Shown here: positions 15,928 through 24,093 of the stretch, piece by piece
Layout: every line of letters starts with the position of its first letter
How positions within the stretch are numbered: position 1 is the stretch's first letter
From: Eremococcus coleocola DSM 15696
GTDB taxonomy: Bacteria; Bacillota; Bacilli; Lactobacillales; Aerococcaceae
Length of the DNA: 64,000 nt
Assembly (NCBI RefSeq): GCF_000428865.1
Contig: NZ_AUAT01000010.1
Coordinates: 1-64,000 of the forward strand
Direction of reading: 5' to 3'
Position numbers and translations under genes: made by a program
Notes under the pieces: model-generated
The model's input: the letters and a program-made list of their open reading frames with translations, nothing else
Told to the model about the DNA's origin: nothing
Databases searched by the model: none

Positions 15928-16836
15928 CTACTTACTAGCATTCATTATAGTTTGGGCCAATAAAATGGAAGCATATTTTTCTTCTGCACTGGCAGATCGA
16001 GAGGTCAAAATAATTGGCACCTCTGCCCCCATGATAATCCCCGCCATCATAGCTCCTCCAAATAAAATCAAGGCTTTACTAAAAGAATTACCTGTTACTA
16101 TATTAGGAACCATAACAATATCAGCATCTCCTTGAATTTGACCCGCGTAATTCTTTTCTTTAGCGATGTCCGGTACTAAACTAATATCAGTCGATAAAGG
16201 ACCTTCCACAATTTCCGGACGGTTAGCATAATATTCCGTCAATTGTACTTGAATATTTGATGAAGCCAATTTAGAAATAGGCTCTTCTGAGGCAGATAAT
16301 AAAGTGACTTTTGGATTTTGAATCCCTAGACTTTGAAACACCTCAATCCCATGTTGAATAATAATTTTGCTATCTTCAAAATCAGGTTCTAAAGCCATGC
16401 CACCGTCAGTAATTCCAATTAACCGGTCTAGTTTAGGAACATAAAGTACAGCAACATGGGTTAAAAGTTGGCTTTTACGAATCCCATTTTCTTTATTCAC
16501 AACTGGTTTTAATAGGCGACCTGTCGACAATTTACCTTTCATAATGGCTGAGATTTTATTTTCTTTTGCTAACTTCACAGCTGCTTGACTGGCCTGATCA
16601 TCATCCGCTTGGTCGATAATCTGATAGCTTTCCGCAGGTAAGTCATATTTTTCAAGTAAGCTCTGTAACTTAGCTTGATCATCAATCAAATACACAAAGG
16701 TATCACCGCGATGAATGGTATCTTTAATACATTCTAAGACATGGTTATCAGCTGCTTTCACCACAGCTAAAGTCAGTTTTTGATTATGACTGGTATTTTT
16801 TTCATAACTTTCTTTAATTGAACTTACTAAAGTCAT
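15928..16836 (-). CDS. ptb: Phosphate butyryltransferase
   Basis: A 302-residue phosphotransacylase that swaps the CoA of butyryl-CoA or branched acyl-CoA for phosphate. The sequence reads as the Ptb/Pta family throughout; IMKGKLSTGRLLKPVVN and ADIVMVPNIVTGNSFSKAL are conserved blocks. AAGGAG lies seven bases before the ATG. It follows the membrane protein gene after 14 bases and precedes buk. In Enterococcus and Listeria a ptb-buk pair heads the branched-chain 2-oxoacid dehydrogenase operon; here the pair is at the distal end. Confidence 0.92.
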   Translation of the reverse strand: MTLVSSIKESYEKNTSHNQKLTLAVVKAADNHVLECIKDTIHRGDTFVYLIDDQAKLQSLLEKYDLPAESYQIIDQADDDQASQAAVKLAKENKISAIMKGKLSTGRLLKPVVNKENGIRKSQLLTHVAVLYVPKLDRLIGITDGGMALEPDFEDSKIIIQHGIEVFQSLGIQNPKVTLLSASEEPISKLASSNIQVQLTEYYANRPEIVEGPLSTDISLVPDIAKEKNYAGQIQGDADIVMVPNIVTGNSFSKALILFGGAMMAGIIMGAEVPIILTSRSASAEEKYASILLAQTIMNASK

Positions 16837-16850
16837 AATTCAACTCCTTA

Positions 16851-17900
16851 CTAAATATTTAAGAAATAATCTTGTTCAGTTACAACAGGTACTACCTTGG
16901 TAAATACATACTTAAAGAGAATACCAAAGGCTATCGGTACAACGGCAAATACGATTAAAGTAATAATAATATTCATAAATGACCAACCACCTGCAGCGAG
17001 ATTCAAGTGATTAATTGGCCCTACTAAACCAGAGAAACCAAAGCCCGCACTCATTGGGGTACCTTGAATATTAAAGAGACTTGCCAGAATACCACAGCAT
17101 GCTGCATTCGCAATAATTGGAATAAGGGTGGCTGGTTTTTTAACCACGTTTGGCATAGACATTTTGGGCGAACCAATGAAATGCGCTAAACTGGTTCCTT
17201 TTGAATTTACATTCCAACCCATAATGGCTAAACCAAAGCCACAAGCACAAATCCCAAGGTTAGCTGCACCAGACCCAACGCCTGCTAGTGAGATTGCCAG
17301 TGCAATCCCTACCGTCGTAATCGGAGAAACAATTAAAATGGCAAAAATTATCGCAATTAAAATACACATAATAAGTGGTTGTAGGTTTAATAAGGAGGCG
17401 ACCCCTTGTCCAATTACAGTGGTAATCATTGATACATAAGGTAAGAGTAAGCGCCCGACGCTCCCTACAACAACGAGTAATAGGGCAGGAATTACTAAAA
17501 TTGTATAAGCTTTGAGCTTATTCCCAATCCAAAGAATAATAGCAGCACCAATTGCAGCTGTAATCCCCATATTAATAATGTCACCCGTTCCAGCAATTGC
17601 TAGACTACCTTCATTTATTTGAACGGCACCTGAAGCGAACATAGTTGCTAAACCTAATGAGGCTGACTGAATTGGATTAAACTTAAAATTCATCCCAATC
17701 ATGGTCCCACAAACGAGACCCATCATTGAATTAGACATTGATAAAGCAGCGGCCACCATCGCCAAGCTTGGCATATTTGGGACTAAAGCTTTGACAATTT
17801 CACTTAATAAAGCGCCTGGGATCAATACAACGACTGCCCCGATAGCTAGCCCATTAAGCACATTCATTAAAAACTGTTTTCCAGAAATCTTTTCATCCAT
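16851..17900 (-). CDS. EIIC_2 / PfoR-type membrane protein without other PTS parts
   Basis: A 349-residue protein with about nine hydrophobic segments that resembles the PTS_EIIC_2 group, often named PfoR after a Clostridium perfringens regulator region. Typical stretches are NVLNGLAIGAVVVLIPGALL near the N-terminus and GWNVNSKGTSLAHFIGSP near residue 235. No EIIA or EIIB domain or gene is present, so a normal phosphotransferase role is doubtful. It lies between E3 and ptb in the 2-oxoacid operon, spaced 14 bases from each side. By context it may carry a 2-oxo- or hydroxyacid substrate in or an acid product out; this is inference. Confidence 0.75.
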   Translation of the reverse strand: MDEKISGKQFLMNVLNGLAIGAVVVLIPGALLSEIVKALVPNMPSLAMVAAALSMSNSMMGLVCGTMIGMNFKFNPIQSASLGLATMFASGAVQINEGSLAIAGTGDIINMGITAAIGAAIILWIGNKLKAYTILVIPALLLVVVGSVGRLLLPYVSMITTVIGQGVASLLNLQPLIMCILIAIIFAILIVSPITTVGIALAISLAGVGSGAANLGICACGFGLAIMGWNVNSKGTSLAHFIGSPKMSMPNVVKKPATLIPIIANAACCGILASLFNIQGTPMSAGFGFSGLVGPINHLNLAAGGWSFMNIIITLIVFAVVPIAFGILFKYVFTKVVPVVTEQDYFLNI

Positions 17901-17914
17901 AGTTTTTCCTCTTT

Positions 17915-19327
17915 CTATTGATGAATACCTTGTCCTAATAGGACTTCACTTGTATCCATAATGGCTTCACCTAATGATGGATGATTATGAATCGTTAACA
18001 CGATATCTTCTGCCGTCATTAAGTTTTCAATCGCCAGGGTCACTTCACCGATTAATTCGGCAACTTCTTGACCAACCATTTGAGCTCCTACAATCCGCTT
18101 GCTTTCTTTTTCAGAAATTAAACGGATAAACCCTTCGGTTTCATTTTTTGATAAGGCTCTCCCATTGCCTGCAAAATGGAAGGTCGCTTTTTTAACTGCC
18201 ATGCCTTTTTCCTTAGCTTGGGCTTCAGTCAAGCCAACCACTGCAATTTCAGGACTGGTATAGCAAACAGTTGGAATCACTTGATAATCCACTGCTGCAC
18301 CCGCGTCGCCTGCGATGGCGGCTGCTGCCACTTTACCTTCATAAGATGCTTTATGGGCTAAAGCTGGGCCAGCAACAATATCACCAATGGCATAGATATG
18401 GGCTTGGTTGGTTTTTCCTTGTTGATCGACAGGAATAAAGCCTCTTTCATCCACTTTCACACCGGCTAACTCCAGACTCAAGTTATCGGTGTTGGGTCTA
18501 CGACCTACCACTACAGCTAACATATCGGCCTCAATGCTTTGTTCTTGGCCCTCTACTTCATAAACCACTTTAAGACCGGCATCTTGGTCTTGAACTGATT
18601 TTGCTTTGGCATTGGTAATAATTTCCATGCCCACTTTTTTAGCATAGTTTAAAACAGGTTTAACTAAGTCTTTTTCAAAGGCATTTAGGACAGAGGTCAT
18701 CCCTTCTAGAACAGTTACCTTAGAGCCCAAATTAGCATAGGCTAAGGCTAACTCCATGCCGATATAACCGCCACCGACCATAACCAAGCGTTCAGGTAAT
18801 TCTTTTAAATTTAATAATCCCGTTGAGTCTAATACCTTATCTGAAAATTCAAAGTTAGGAATTTGAATCGGACGACTACCTGTCGCAATAATACAATTAT
18901 TGAAAGAATAGGAGATTCCTTGTTCCTCACCCTGCATCACATGCAGGGTATTGGCAGAGGTAAAGAAGGCTTCACCTTCGACAATTTCTACTTTATTTTT
19001 CTTCAACAAGCTACGTACACCCTTAGTTAAGGTACTTACAACCGTATTGTTCTTCCAGTCTTGCATTTTTCCAAAGTCTAACTTAGCCGGTTGATAGGAA
19101 ATCCCATTCGGTGTCTCAGATAGTGTTTTGACATAATCATGTCCGGTTGAAATTAAAGCCTTAGAAGGGATACACCCTTCATTAAGACAAACACCACCGA
19201 CATGTTCTTTTTCAATAATAATTACTTTTTGACCAAGTTGAGCAGCGCGGATGGCGGCTACATAGCCACCAGGTCCTGCACCAATCACAATTGTATCTGC
19301 TTCTTTACTAAAATCACCAACTACCAT
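17915..19327 (-). CDS. pdhD: Dihydrolipoyl dehydrogenase (E3)
   Basis: The flavoprotein that reoxidises the lipoyl arms of E2 with NAD+. The FAD motif VIGAGPGGYVAA is at residues 14-25, the redox-active disulfide Cys47/Cys52 in GGVCLNEGCIPSK, the NAD motif VGGGYIGMELA near 184, and the catalytic His-Pro in HNHPSLGEAI near the C-terminus. Length 470 is normal. It starts seven bases after the E2 stop. The symbol follows similarity to Bacillus PdhD; it could equally serve a branched-chain complex. Confidence 0.93.
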   Translation of the reverse strand: MVVGDFSKEADTIVIGAGPGGYVAAIRAAQLGQKVIIIEKEHVGGVCLNEGCIPSKALISTGHDYVKTLSETPNGISYQPAKLDFGKMQDWKNNTVVSTLTKGVRSLLKKNKVEIVEGEAFFTSANTLHVMQGEEQGISYSFNNCIIATGSRPIQIPNFEFSDKVLDSTGLLNLKELPERLVMVGGGYIGMELALAYANLGSKVTVLEGMTSVLNAFEKDLVKPVLNYAKKVGMEIITNAKAKSVQDQDAGLKVVYEVEGQEQSIEADMLAVVVGRRPNTDNLSLELAGVKVDERGFIPVDQQGKTNQAHIYAIGDIVAGPALAHKASYEGKVAAAAIAGDAGAAVDYQVIPTVCYTSPEIAVVGLTEAQAKEKGMAVKKATFHFAGNGRALSKNETEGFIRLISEKESKRIVGAQMVGQEVAELIGEVTLAIENLMTAEDIVLTIHNHPSLGEAIMDTSEVLLGQGIHQ

Positions 19328-19334
19328 TTGCTTA

Positions 19335-20654
19335 TCATCCTTCCGCTAATAATAAATCTGGGTTGTGTAAATATTCTTTCAATTGGTTAATTGCTTTTTG
19401 AACATACACTCCATCAACTACCCGATGGTCAAAGGCAAACGATAATTTCATCACTGGTTTAAGAACTGGGTTACCTTCTTCATCTGGTAAAAATACTTTT
19501 TCAATGCGGCCAGGAGCAAAAATTGCCACTTCAGGTTGGTTAATCACTGGGGTTGACCATACCACACCTGTTGCAACACCAGCAACATTTGAAAGGGTCA
19601 TTGAGCCGTGGTTCATATCCTTAGTGGTTAATTTACCTTCATTTGCTTTTTGTGATAATTGGCTCACTTGTTCAGCAATATCAAAGAGACTTAAGCGTTC
19701 TGCATTGCGAATCATCGGTACAAATAAGCCAGTTGGCGTATCGGTAGCTACCCCGATATTGTAATAATTATGGTAGTAGACTTCGCTTTTTGCCAAATTC
19801 ATTGAAGCATTTAAATTAGGGAAACGTTTCAACATGGCCACCAAGGCTTTGACAAAGTAGGCCGTATAAGTCAACTTAATATCTTTTTCTGCCGCAATAA
19901 CTTTCAACCGATCGCGATGTTCAACTAACTTAGATACTTCAACTTGGTCAAAGACAGTCACATGCGGAGAAATTTGTTTACTTTCAACCATTGCCTTAGC
20001 AATCGCTTTACGGACAGCAGGAATTTTCTCGATTCGATCTGCTTGGCTGTCATTGGATTGGTCTTGATAAGGTAGAACCTTGCTGTCAGATACCGGATTA
20101 ACTACTTCAACCTGAGTTTCAGCATGTGTCGGTTGACTGGTTTCTCCCTCAAGTGATTGCGCTTGTGGATTTTCTAAGTATGCATCGATATCTTCAATGG
20201 TTACCTTGCCATGGTTACCCGTACCTTGAATATTTGCTATATTTACCCCTTTGGTCCGGGCATATTTTCTAACTCGAGGAATAGCCATCACACGAATATT
20301 ATCATTGACTTCAATGACTTCAGCCCCAGATTTTGCTTTAGGTTTTTGTGGTTGTTCTTCGGTTGACGCTTGCGGTGCTTCTGATTCAAGCCCATTTTCT
20401 TCCGTTGGACTGGCACTGCCTTCGGTTTCAATATCAGCTATCGGCTTGCCTACTATTCCCATTTCCCCTTCTTGAACGTGTAGTTTACGGATAATCCCTG
20501 ACACAGGTGATGGCAATTCTACCACTGCTTTATCAGATTGGATTTCTAAAAGAGGTTCATCTTCTTCAACATGGTCTCCTTCTTTAAAAAACCATTGAAC
20601 AATTTCGCTTTCGTAGGTACCTTCACCTGCGTCTGGCATAATAAATTGATACAT
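19335..20654 (-). CDS. pdhC: 2-oxoacid dehydrogenase E2, dihydrolipoamide acyltransferase
   Basis: The core of the complex, 439 residues. It has one lipoyl domain (1-75, with lipoylated Lys42 in QSDKAVVE), a charged linker, a peripheral-subunit-binding domain ([14 protein letters not shown], then [12 protein letters not shown], about 127-165) and a C-terminal acyltransferase with the active-site FDHRVVDG near residue 410. The frame is open further upstream to 20789, but ATG 20654 has GGGAGGGG at the right distance and begins [12 protein letters not shown], as E2 proteins do. The start lies 14 bases from the E1 beta stop. The architecture resembles pyruvate-type E2; acyl specificity is unproven. 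Confidence 0.93.
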   Translation of the reverse strand: MYQFIMPDAGEGTYESEIVQWFFKEGDHVEEDEPLLEIQSDKAVVELPSPVSGIIRKLHVQEGEMGIVGKPIADIETEGSASPTEENGLESEAPQASTEEQPQKPKAKSGAEVIEVNDNIRVMAIPRVRKYARTKGVNIANIQGTGNHGKVTIEDIDAYLENPQAQSLEGETSQPTHAETQVEVVNPVSDSKVLPYQDQSNDSQADRIEKIPAVRKAIAKAMVESKQISPHVTVFDQVEVSKLVEHRDRLKVIAAEKDIKLTYTAYFVKALVAMLKRFPNLNASMNLAKSEVYYHNYYNIGVATDTPTGLFVPMIRNAERLSLFDIAEQVSQLSQKANEGKLTTKDMNHGSMTLSNVAGVATGVVWSTPVINQPEVAIFAPGRIEKVFLPDEEGNPVLKPVMKLSFAFDHRVVDGVYVQKAINQLKEYLHNPDLLLAEG

Positions 20655-20667
20655 GTTTTCCCCTCCC

Positions 20668-21645
20668 TTAGAATTCAATAATTTCTTTTGCTTTAGCAAT
20701 GATATCTTGGCTATTTGGAATCCATACTGATTCAGAGGCACCAAAAGAATAAACCGTATCTGGTCCAGAAATACGTTCAACTGGTGCATCTAATTCCATA
20801 AAGCAACGAGTTTGAATATCACTCACTAATTGGCCACCAATACCGCCTGATCTTTGTGCTTCTTGAACCACTAAAGCCCGGTGAGTTTTGTTAACAGACG
20901 CTTCAATCGTTTCATAATCAAATGGGGAAACCGTTCTTAAGTCAACTACTTCTGCTTCAATACCTTCTTTGGCTAATTCTTCGGCTGCTTTCATAGCTTC
21001 CACAACCATAGCTCCATAAGCGATAATTGAAATGTCTTTACCCTCTTTAACAATATTTGCTTTATCAAGCGGCACTGTATAATAACCTTCTGGCACTTCA
21101 TCTTTAACAGAACGATAGAGTTTTAGATGTTCCATAAATAGGACTGGGTCATTAGATTCTACCGCTGAAATGATAAGCCCTTTGGCATCATAAGCGGAAG
21201 AAGGAATGACAATCCGTACCCCAGTTGCTTGGGAAAGTAGCCCTTCAATGCTATCTGAATGCAACTCAGGTGTATGCACACCTCCACCAAAAGGCGCACG
21301 AATAGTGACTGGCATTTTACGGGTACCACCATAACGGTAGCGGTAACGAGAAATCTGAGCCACTAAGGCATCCATTGCTTCAAGATAAAAACCAGAAAAT
21401 TGTAATTCTGGAATTGGGCGGAAACCAGTTGTTGCTAAACCTATCGTAATGCCTAAGATTCCTGATTCAGCTAAAGGTGTATCAAAAATCCGTTCTTCAC
21501 CGAACTCCTTTTGTAGGCCATCTGTTATCCGAAAGACCCCACCATTTAAACCAACATCTTCACCATAAATTAAGATCTTGTCATCTTTTTTTAGGACTTC
21601 ACGTAAGCCTTCAGTAATTGCTTGAGCTAAAGTTAATACGGTCAT
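20668..21645 (-). CDS. pdhB: 2-oxoacid dehydrogenase E1 beta subunit
   Basis: The 325-residue partner of E1 alpha in the thiamine-diphosphate-dependent decarboxylase. Typical beta-subunit blocks are [15 protein letters not shown] (24-38), [13 protein letters not shown] (54-66) and [16 protein letters not shown] (about 128). It starts one base after the E1 alpha stop, so the two are made together. The sequence alone does not separate pyruvate from branched-chain 2-oxoacids. Confidence 0.93.
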   Translation of the reverse strand: MTVLTLAQAITEGLREVLKKDDKILIYGEDVGLNGGVFRITDGLQKEFGEERIFDTPLAESGILGITIGLATTGFRPIPELQFSGFYLEAMDALVAQISRYRYRYGGTRKMPVTIRAPFGGGVHTPELHSDSIEGLLSQATGVRIVIPSSAYDAKGLIISAVESNDPVLFMEHLKLYRSVKDEVPEGYYTVPLDKANIVKEGKDISIIAYGAMVVEAMKAAEELAKEGIEAEVVDLRTVSPFDYETIEASVNKTHRALVVQEAQRSGGIGGQLVSDIQTRCFMELDAPVERISGPDTVYSFGASESVWIPNSQDIIAKAKEIIEF

Positions 21646-21646
21646 A

Positions 21647-22753
21647 TTAATTCATCTCCTTTTGTTCATAAAGCTTGATTTGTTCACGGATAATTTGTGG
21701 TTGAACTTCATACATATGTTTCAATAAGTCTGATACCTTCATTGCAGGCTCTTCAGCCATTCTAGCTAAGGCTTCTTTGACATCTTGTTTACATTGTTCA
21801 ACGATTTTTTCTTCATGGTCTGAATCCCATAAACCTTTCCCTTTAAGGAATACCCGCATCCGATGAAGTGGATCCTTTGTCCGCCATTCTTCAACTTCAT
21901 CATCTTGACGGTAACGTTTCGGATCATCTGACATGGTATGTGGACCAAAACGATAGGTTAAGGCTTCAATAAGGACAGGACCATTTCCTGCTAAAGCATA
22001 TTCTCGTGCTTGCTTAACGGTCGCGTACATTGCCAATGGATCCATCCCATCCACTTGTACTGAGGCGATACCCACACTAACACCTTTTTGGGCCAAAGTT
22101 TCAGCTTTGGTTTGCTTAGAAATTGGTACTGAGATTCCATAGCGATTGTTTTGAATAATCGTAATTAATGGAGCTTTATATACGCCCGCAAAGTTAATCC
22201 CTTCATAGAAGTCACCTTGTGACGTTGCAGCATCCCCACAATAGGCCATAACAACATTTTCTTTTCCTTGTCTTTGGTATCCCATCGCTACGCCAGCTGC
22301 TGGTAGAATAGTTCCACCTACGATAACTTGAGGCACAAAAGCTTGGAAATCTTCATCAAATTGATTCCCAGCAACATGCCCTTTGTACCATAAAAAGCCT
22401 TTATAAAGAGGAAGACCATGTAAGGTAAGCGCACCGACATCACGATAGGTTGGCGCAAAGAAGTCACCATCATGCAAGGCTGCCATAGTAGCGATTTGAC
22501 TCGCTTCTTGCCCTCCCGCTGGGGCATAGTTTCCAAGAGCTCCTTGACGATTTAAGATAATCGTTCTTTCGTCTAAGGTTCTTGCCCATACCATATATTC
22601 CATAATTTTAACTAATTCTTCATCAGTTAGACTATCTACCGTTTTTTGATCGAGAATTTTTCCATCCTTATCCAATACTGAAACAGTTTCAAATTGGTCT
22701 TTATATTTTTCAATATTTTTCTTGAAGTCCAAAGAACTTAGCTTAACTGTCAT
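21647..22753 (-). CDS. pdhA: 2-oxoacid dehydrogenase E1 alpha subunit (pyruvate-type N-terminus)
   Basis: Carries the thiamine diphosphate site: [18 protein letters not shown] (about 172-189) with the later NN is the ThDP/metal motif, and [16 protein letters not shown] (about 270) the phosphorylation-loop region. The ~50-residue N-terminal extension ([16 protein letters not shown]) resembles Bacillus PdhA and is not typical of the shorter branched-chain BkdA subunits. That argues for pyruvate. The ptb-buk genes at the operon end argue for branched-chain 2-oxoacids. The enzyme may be broad. First of the four complex genes, 16 bases after the hydroxyacid dehydrogenase. Confidence 0.92.
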   Translation of the reverse strand: MTVKLSSLDFKKNIEKYKDQFETVSVLDKDGKILDQKTVDSLTDEELVKIMEYMVWARTLDERTIILNRQGALGNYAPAGGQEASQIATMAALHDGDFFAPTYRDVGALTLHGLPLYKGFLWYKGHVAGNQFDEDFQAFVPQVIVGGTILPAAGVAMGYQRQGKENVVMAYCGDAATSQGDFYEGINFAGVYKAPLITIIQNNRYGISVPISKQTKAETLAQKGVSVGIASVQVDGMDPLAMYATVKQAREYALAGNGPVLIEALTYRFGPHTMSDDPKRYRQDDEVEEWRTKDPLHRMRVFLKGKGLWDSDHEEKIVEQCKQDVKEALARMAEEPAMKVSDLLKHMYEVQPQIIREQIKLYEQKEMN

Positions 22754-22769
22754 ATTAATCTGTCCTTTC

Positions 22770-23765
22770 TTAATTCACACGATTCTTAGTAGTGCCAGTA
22801 TTAATCACATCGAGGGTTGCCTGTAATCCACCTTCAACCAAATTCTTAACAGCGGTATCGGTGTAATAAGCAATATGTGGGGTAAATTCAATTTTTTCAT
22901 GGTCTAAGATTCTCTTAAACATATCATCCTCAATTGGCTTATTTGACCAATCTTTAGGAATATAATCGCCTTCAAATTCATAAGTATCCAAGGCTGCATG
23001 TTCAATTTTTCCACTATCAAGGGCATCAATTAGGGCTTGGGTGTCCACCAAACCACCCCGAGCCATATTTACGAAATAGGCGTCATCTTTCATCTTGGCA
23101 AACATATCCGCATCAAAAAGATGATGATTTTCCTTAGTCAAAGGCATTTGTAGAACAACCACATCAGCATCTTTAATCGTATCTTCGACTGAATCTTGGT
23201 AGTCAACAAAATCTCGAATTTGGTCATTTGGATACAAATCGAAACCTAATACTTTAGCACCAAAACCATTAAATAAACGACCAATAATTTGACCAATCCG
23301 ACCTGTTCCTAGAATTGCCACTGTCATCCCATGCATAGTTTTAGCACGAATCACTGGTTCCCATTTAAAGTTTTGATCTTTAACCCGATGCTTGATTATA
23401 TTAACTTTACGAACCATCATCATCGTTGAAGTAACCACGAATTCTGCAATGGATTCAGGTGAGTAAGATGGAACATTGGTAACAATAATGTCATTGGCGG
23501 TTGCTAAATCCAAATCATACATATCGGTTCCAGCAGAACGTTGAGCAATTTGTTTGATGCCTAGTTCATGGAGCTTTTCGTAGACAGAAGCTTCTGGTGC
23601 AACAACTTGACTTAAGGTAATCCCATCTGCTCCAGCTGCTTTTGCGACACTGGCCGTACTTAAAATATCTTCAACAAACTCAATTTCTACATCATTTTCC
23701 TGAGCCCAATTTTTAGCAATTTCAAGCTCTTCTTCTTTTGCAGAAAACATTACGATCTTTTTCAT
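22770..23765 (-). CDS. D-2-hydroxyacid dehydrogenase (D-lactate / D-hydroxyisocaproate type)
   Basis: A 331-residue NAD-dependent enzyme interconverting a 2-oxoacid and a D-2-hydroxyacid. The NAD motif is AILGTGRIGQIIG (about 150-162). The catalytic Arg is in NMARGGLVD (near 238), the Glu follows ~30 residues later and His is in FTPHIAYYT (near 298). The C-terminal half resembles lactobacillar D-lactate dehydrogenase and HicD. AGGAGG lies six bases before the ATG. As first gene of the operon it sets the substrate pool for the dehydrogenase complex, turning a hydroxyacid into its 2-oxoacid or the reverse. Confidence 0.9.
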   Translation of the reverse strand: MKKIVMFSAKEEELEIAKNWAQENDVEIEFVEDILSTASVAKAAGADGITLSQVVAPEASVYEKLHELGIKQIAQRSAGTDMYDLDLATANDIIVTNVPSYSPESIAEFVVTSTMMMVRKVNIIKHRVKDQNFKWEPVIRAKTMHGMTVAILGTGRIGQIIGRLFNGFGAKVLGFDLYPNDQIRDFVDYQDSVEDTIKDADVVVLQMPLTKENHHLFDADMFAKMKDDAYFVNMARGGLVDTQALIDALDSGKIEHAALDTYEFEGDYIPKDWSNKPIEDDMFKRILDHEKIEFTPHIAYYTDTAVKNLVEGGLQATLDVINTGTTKNRVN

Positions 23766-23791
23766 TATTTTCCTCCTAGGTTTCTTAATTC

Positions 23792-23805
23792 CGAAAGCGC
23801 TTTAC
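23792..23805. promoter_or_regulatory. cre-like site in the leader of the 2-oxoacid operon
   Basis: A perfect AAAGCGCTTT palindrome. The minus strand reads GTAAAGCGCTTTCG, an 11 of 14 match to the cre consensus. It lies just downstream of the -10 box, near the transcription start. Confidence 0.6.
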
Positions 23806-23809
23806 AAAT

Positions 23810-23840
23810 ATTATATTAAAGTTAAATAATGCGCTTTCAA
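23810..23840 (-). promoter_or_regulatory. Promoter of the 2-oxoacid operon, overlapped by a second cre-like site
   Basis: Minus strand TTGAAA (23840-23835), a long 19-base spacer and TATAAT (23815-23810). A cre-like TGAAAGCGCATTAT (23840-23827, 12 of 14 matches) covers the -35 box. Two such sites around one promoter suggest strong CcpA repression of the whole operon. Confidence 0.6.
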
Positions 23841-24000
23841 AATATATATAAGGTATAGATGTATAAGAAAGTTTTATACTTACCCTAAATATGACTTATA
23901 GTTAACCTGTTATAGTGGTGATGCTATTTATCCATCTTAATTCCCCCTATTCACTGAAGGAAAAATCAGTTGAAATTAATCGATTCCCATTAATCCACAT
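23841..24000. other. Gene-free stretch between the 2-oxoacid operon and the fumarate reductase gene
   Basis: AT-rich, without a supported open frame. Apart from the operon promoter on its left and the fumarate reductase terminator on its right, I see nothing in it. Confidence 0.5.
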
Positions 24001-24068
24001 AAAAAAACGCCAAGCCATTCAGTCAGTAAAGGTATGCTCTAAATCTGACTAAATGAATTAGCGTTTTT
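24001..24068 (-). terminator. Terminator of the fumarate reductase gene
   Basis: Arms AAAAACGC plus CATTCAGTCAG (24003-24026) and CTGACT-AAATGAA plus GCGTTTTT (24045-24068) form a long imperfect stem. It ends in a T-run on either strand. Confidence 0.7.
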
Positions 24069-24093
24069 GCTTATTATTTAATTTTAGAAATTA

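Noticed and set aside
16851-17900. A complete sugar PTS in the 2-oxoacid operon
   Set aside because: No EIIA or EIIB domain or gene is present and there is no sugar kinase or hydrolase nearby.
20654-20789. 46-residue N-terminal extension of E2
   Set aside because: It overlaps the E1 beta coding end, and the strong ribosome binding site and [12 protein letters not shown] start support 20654.
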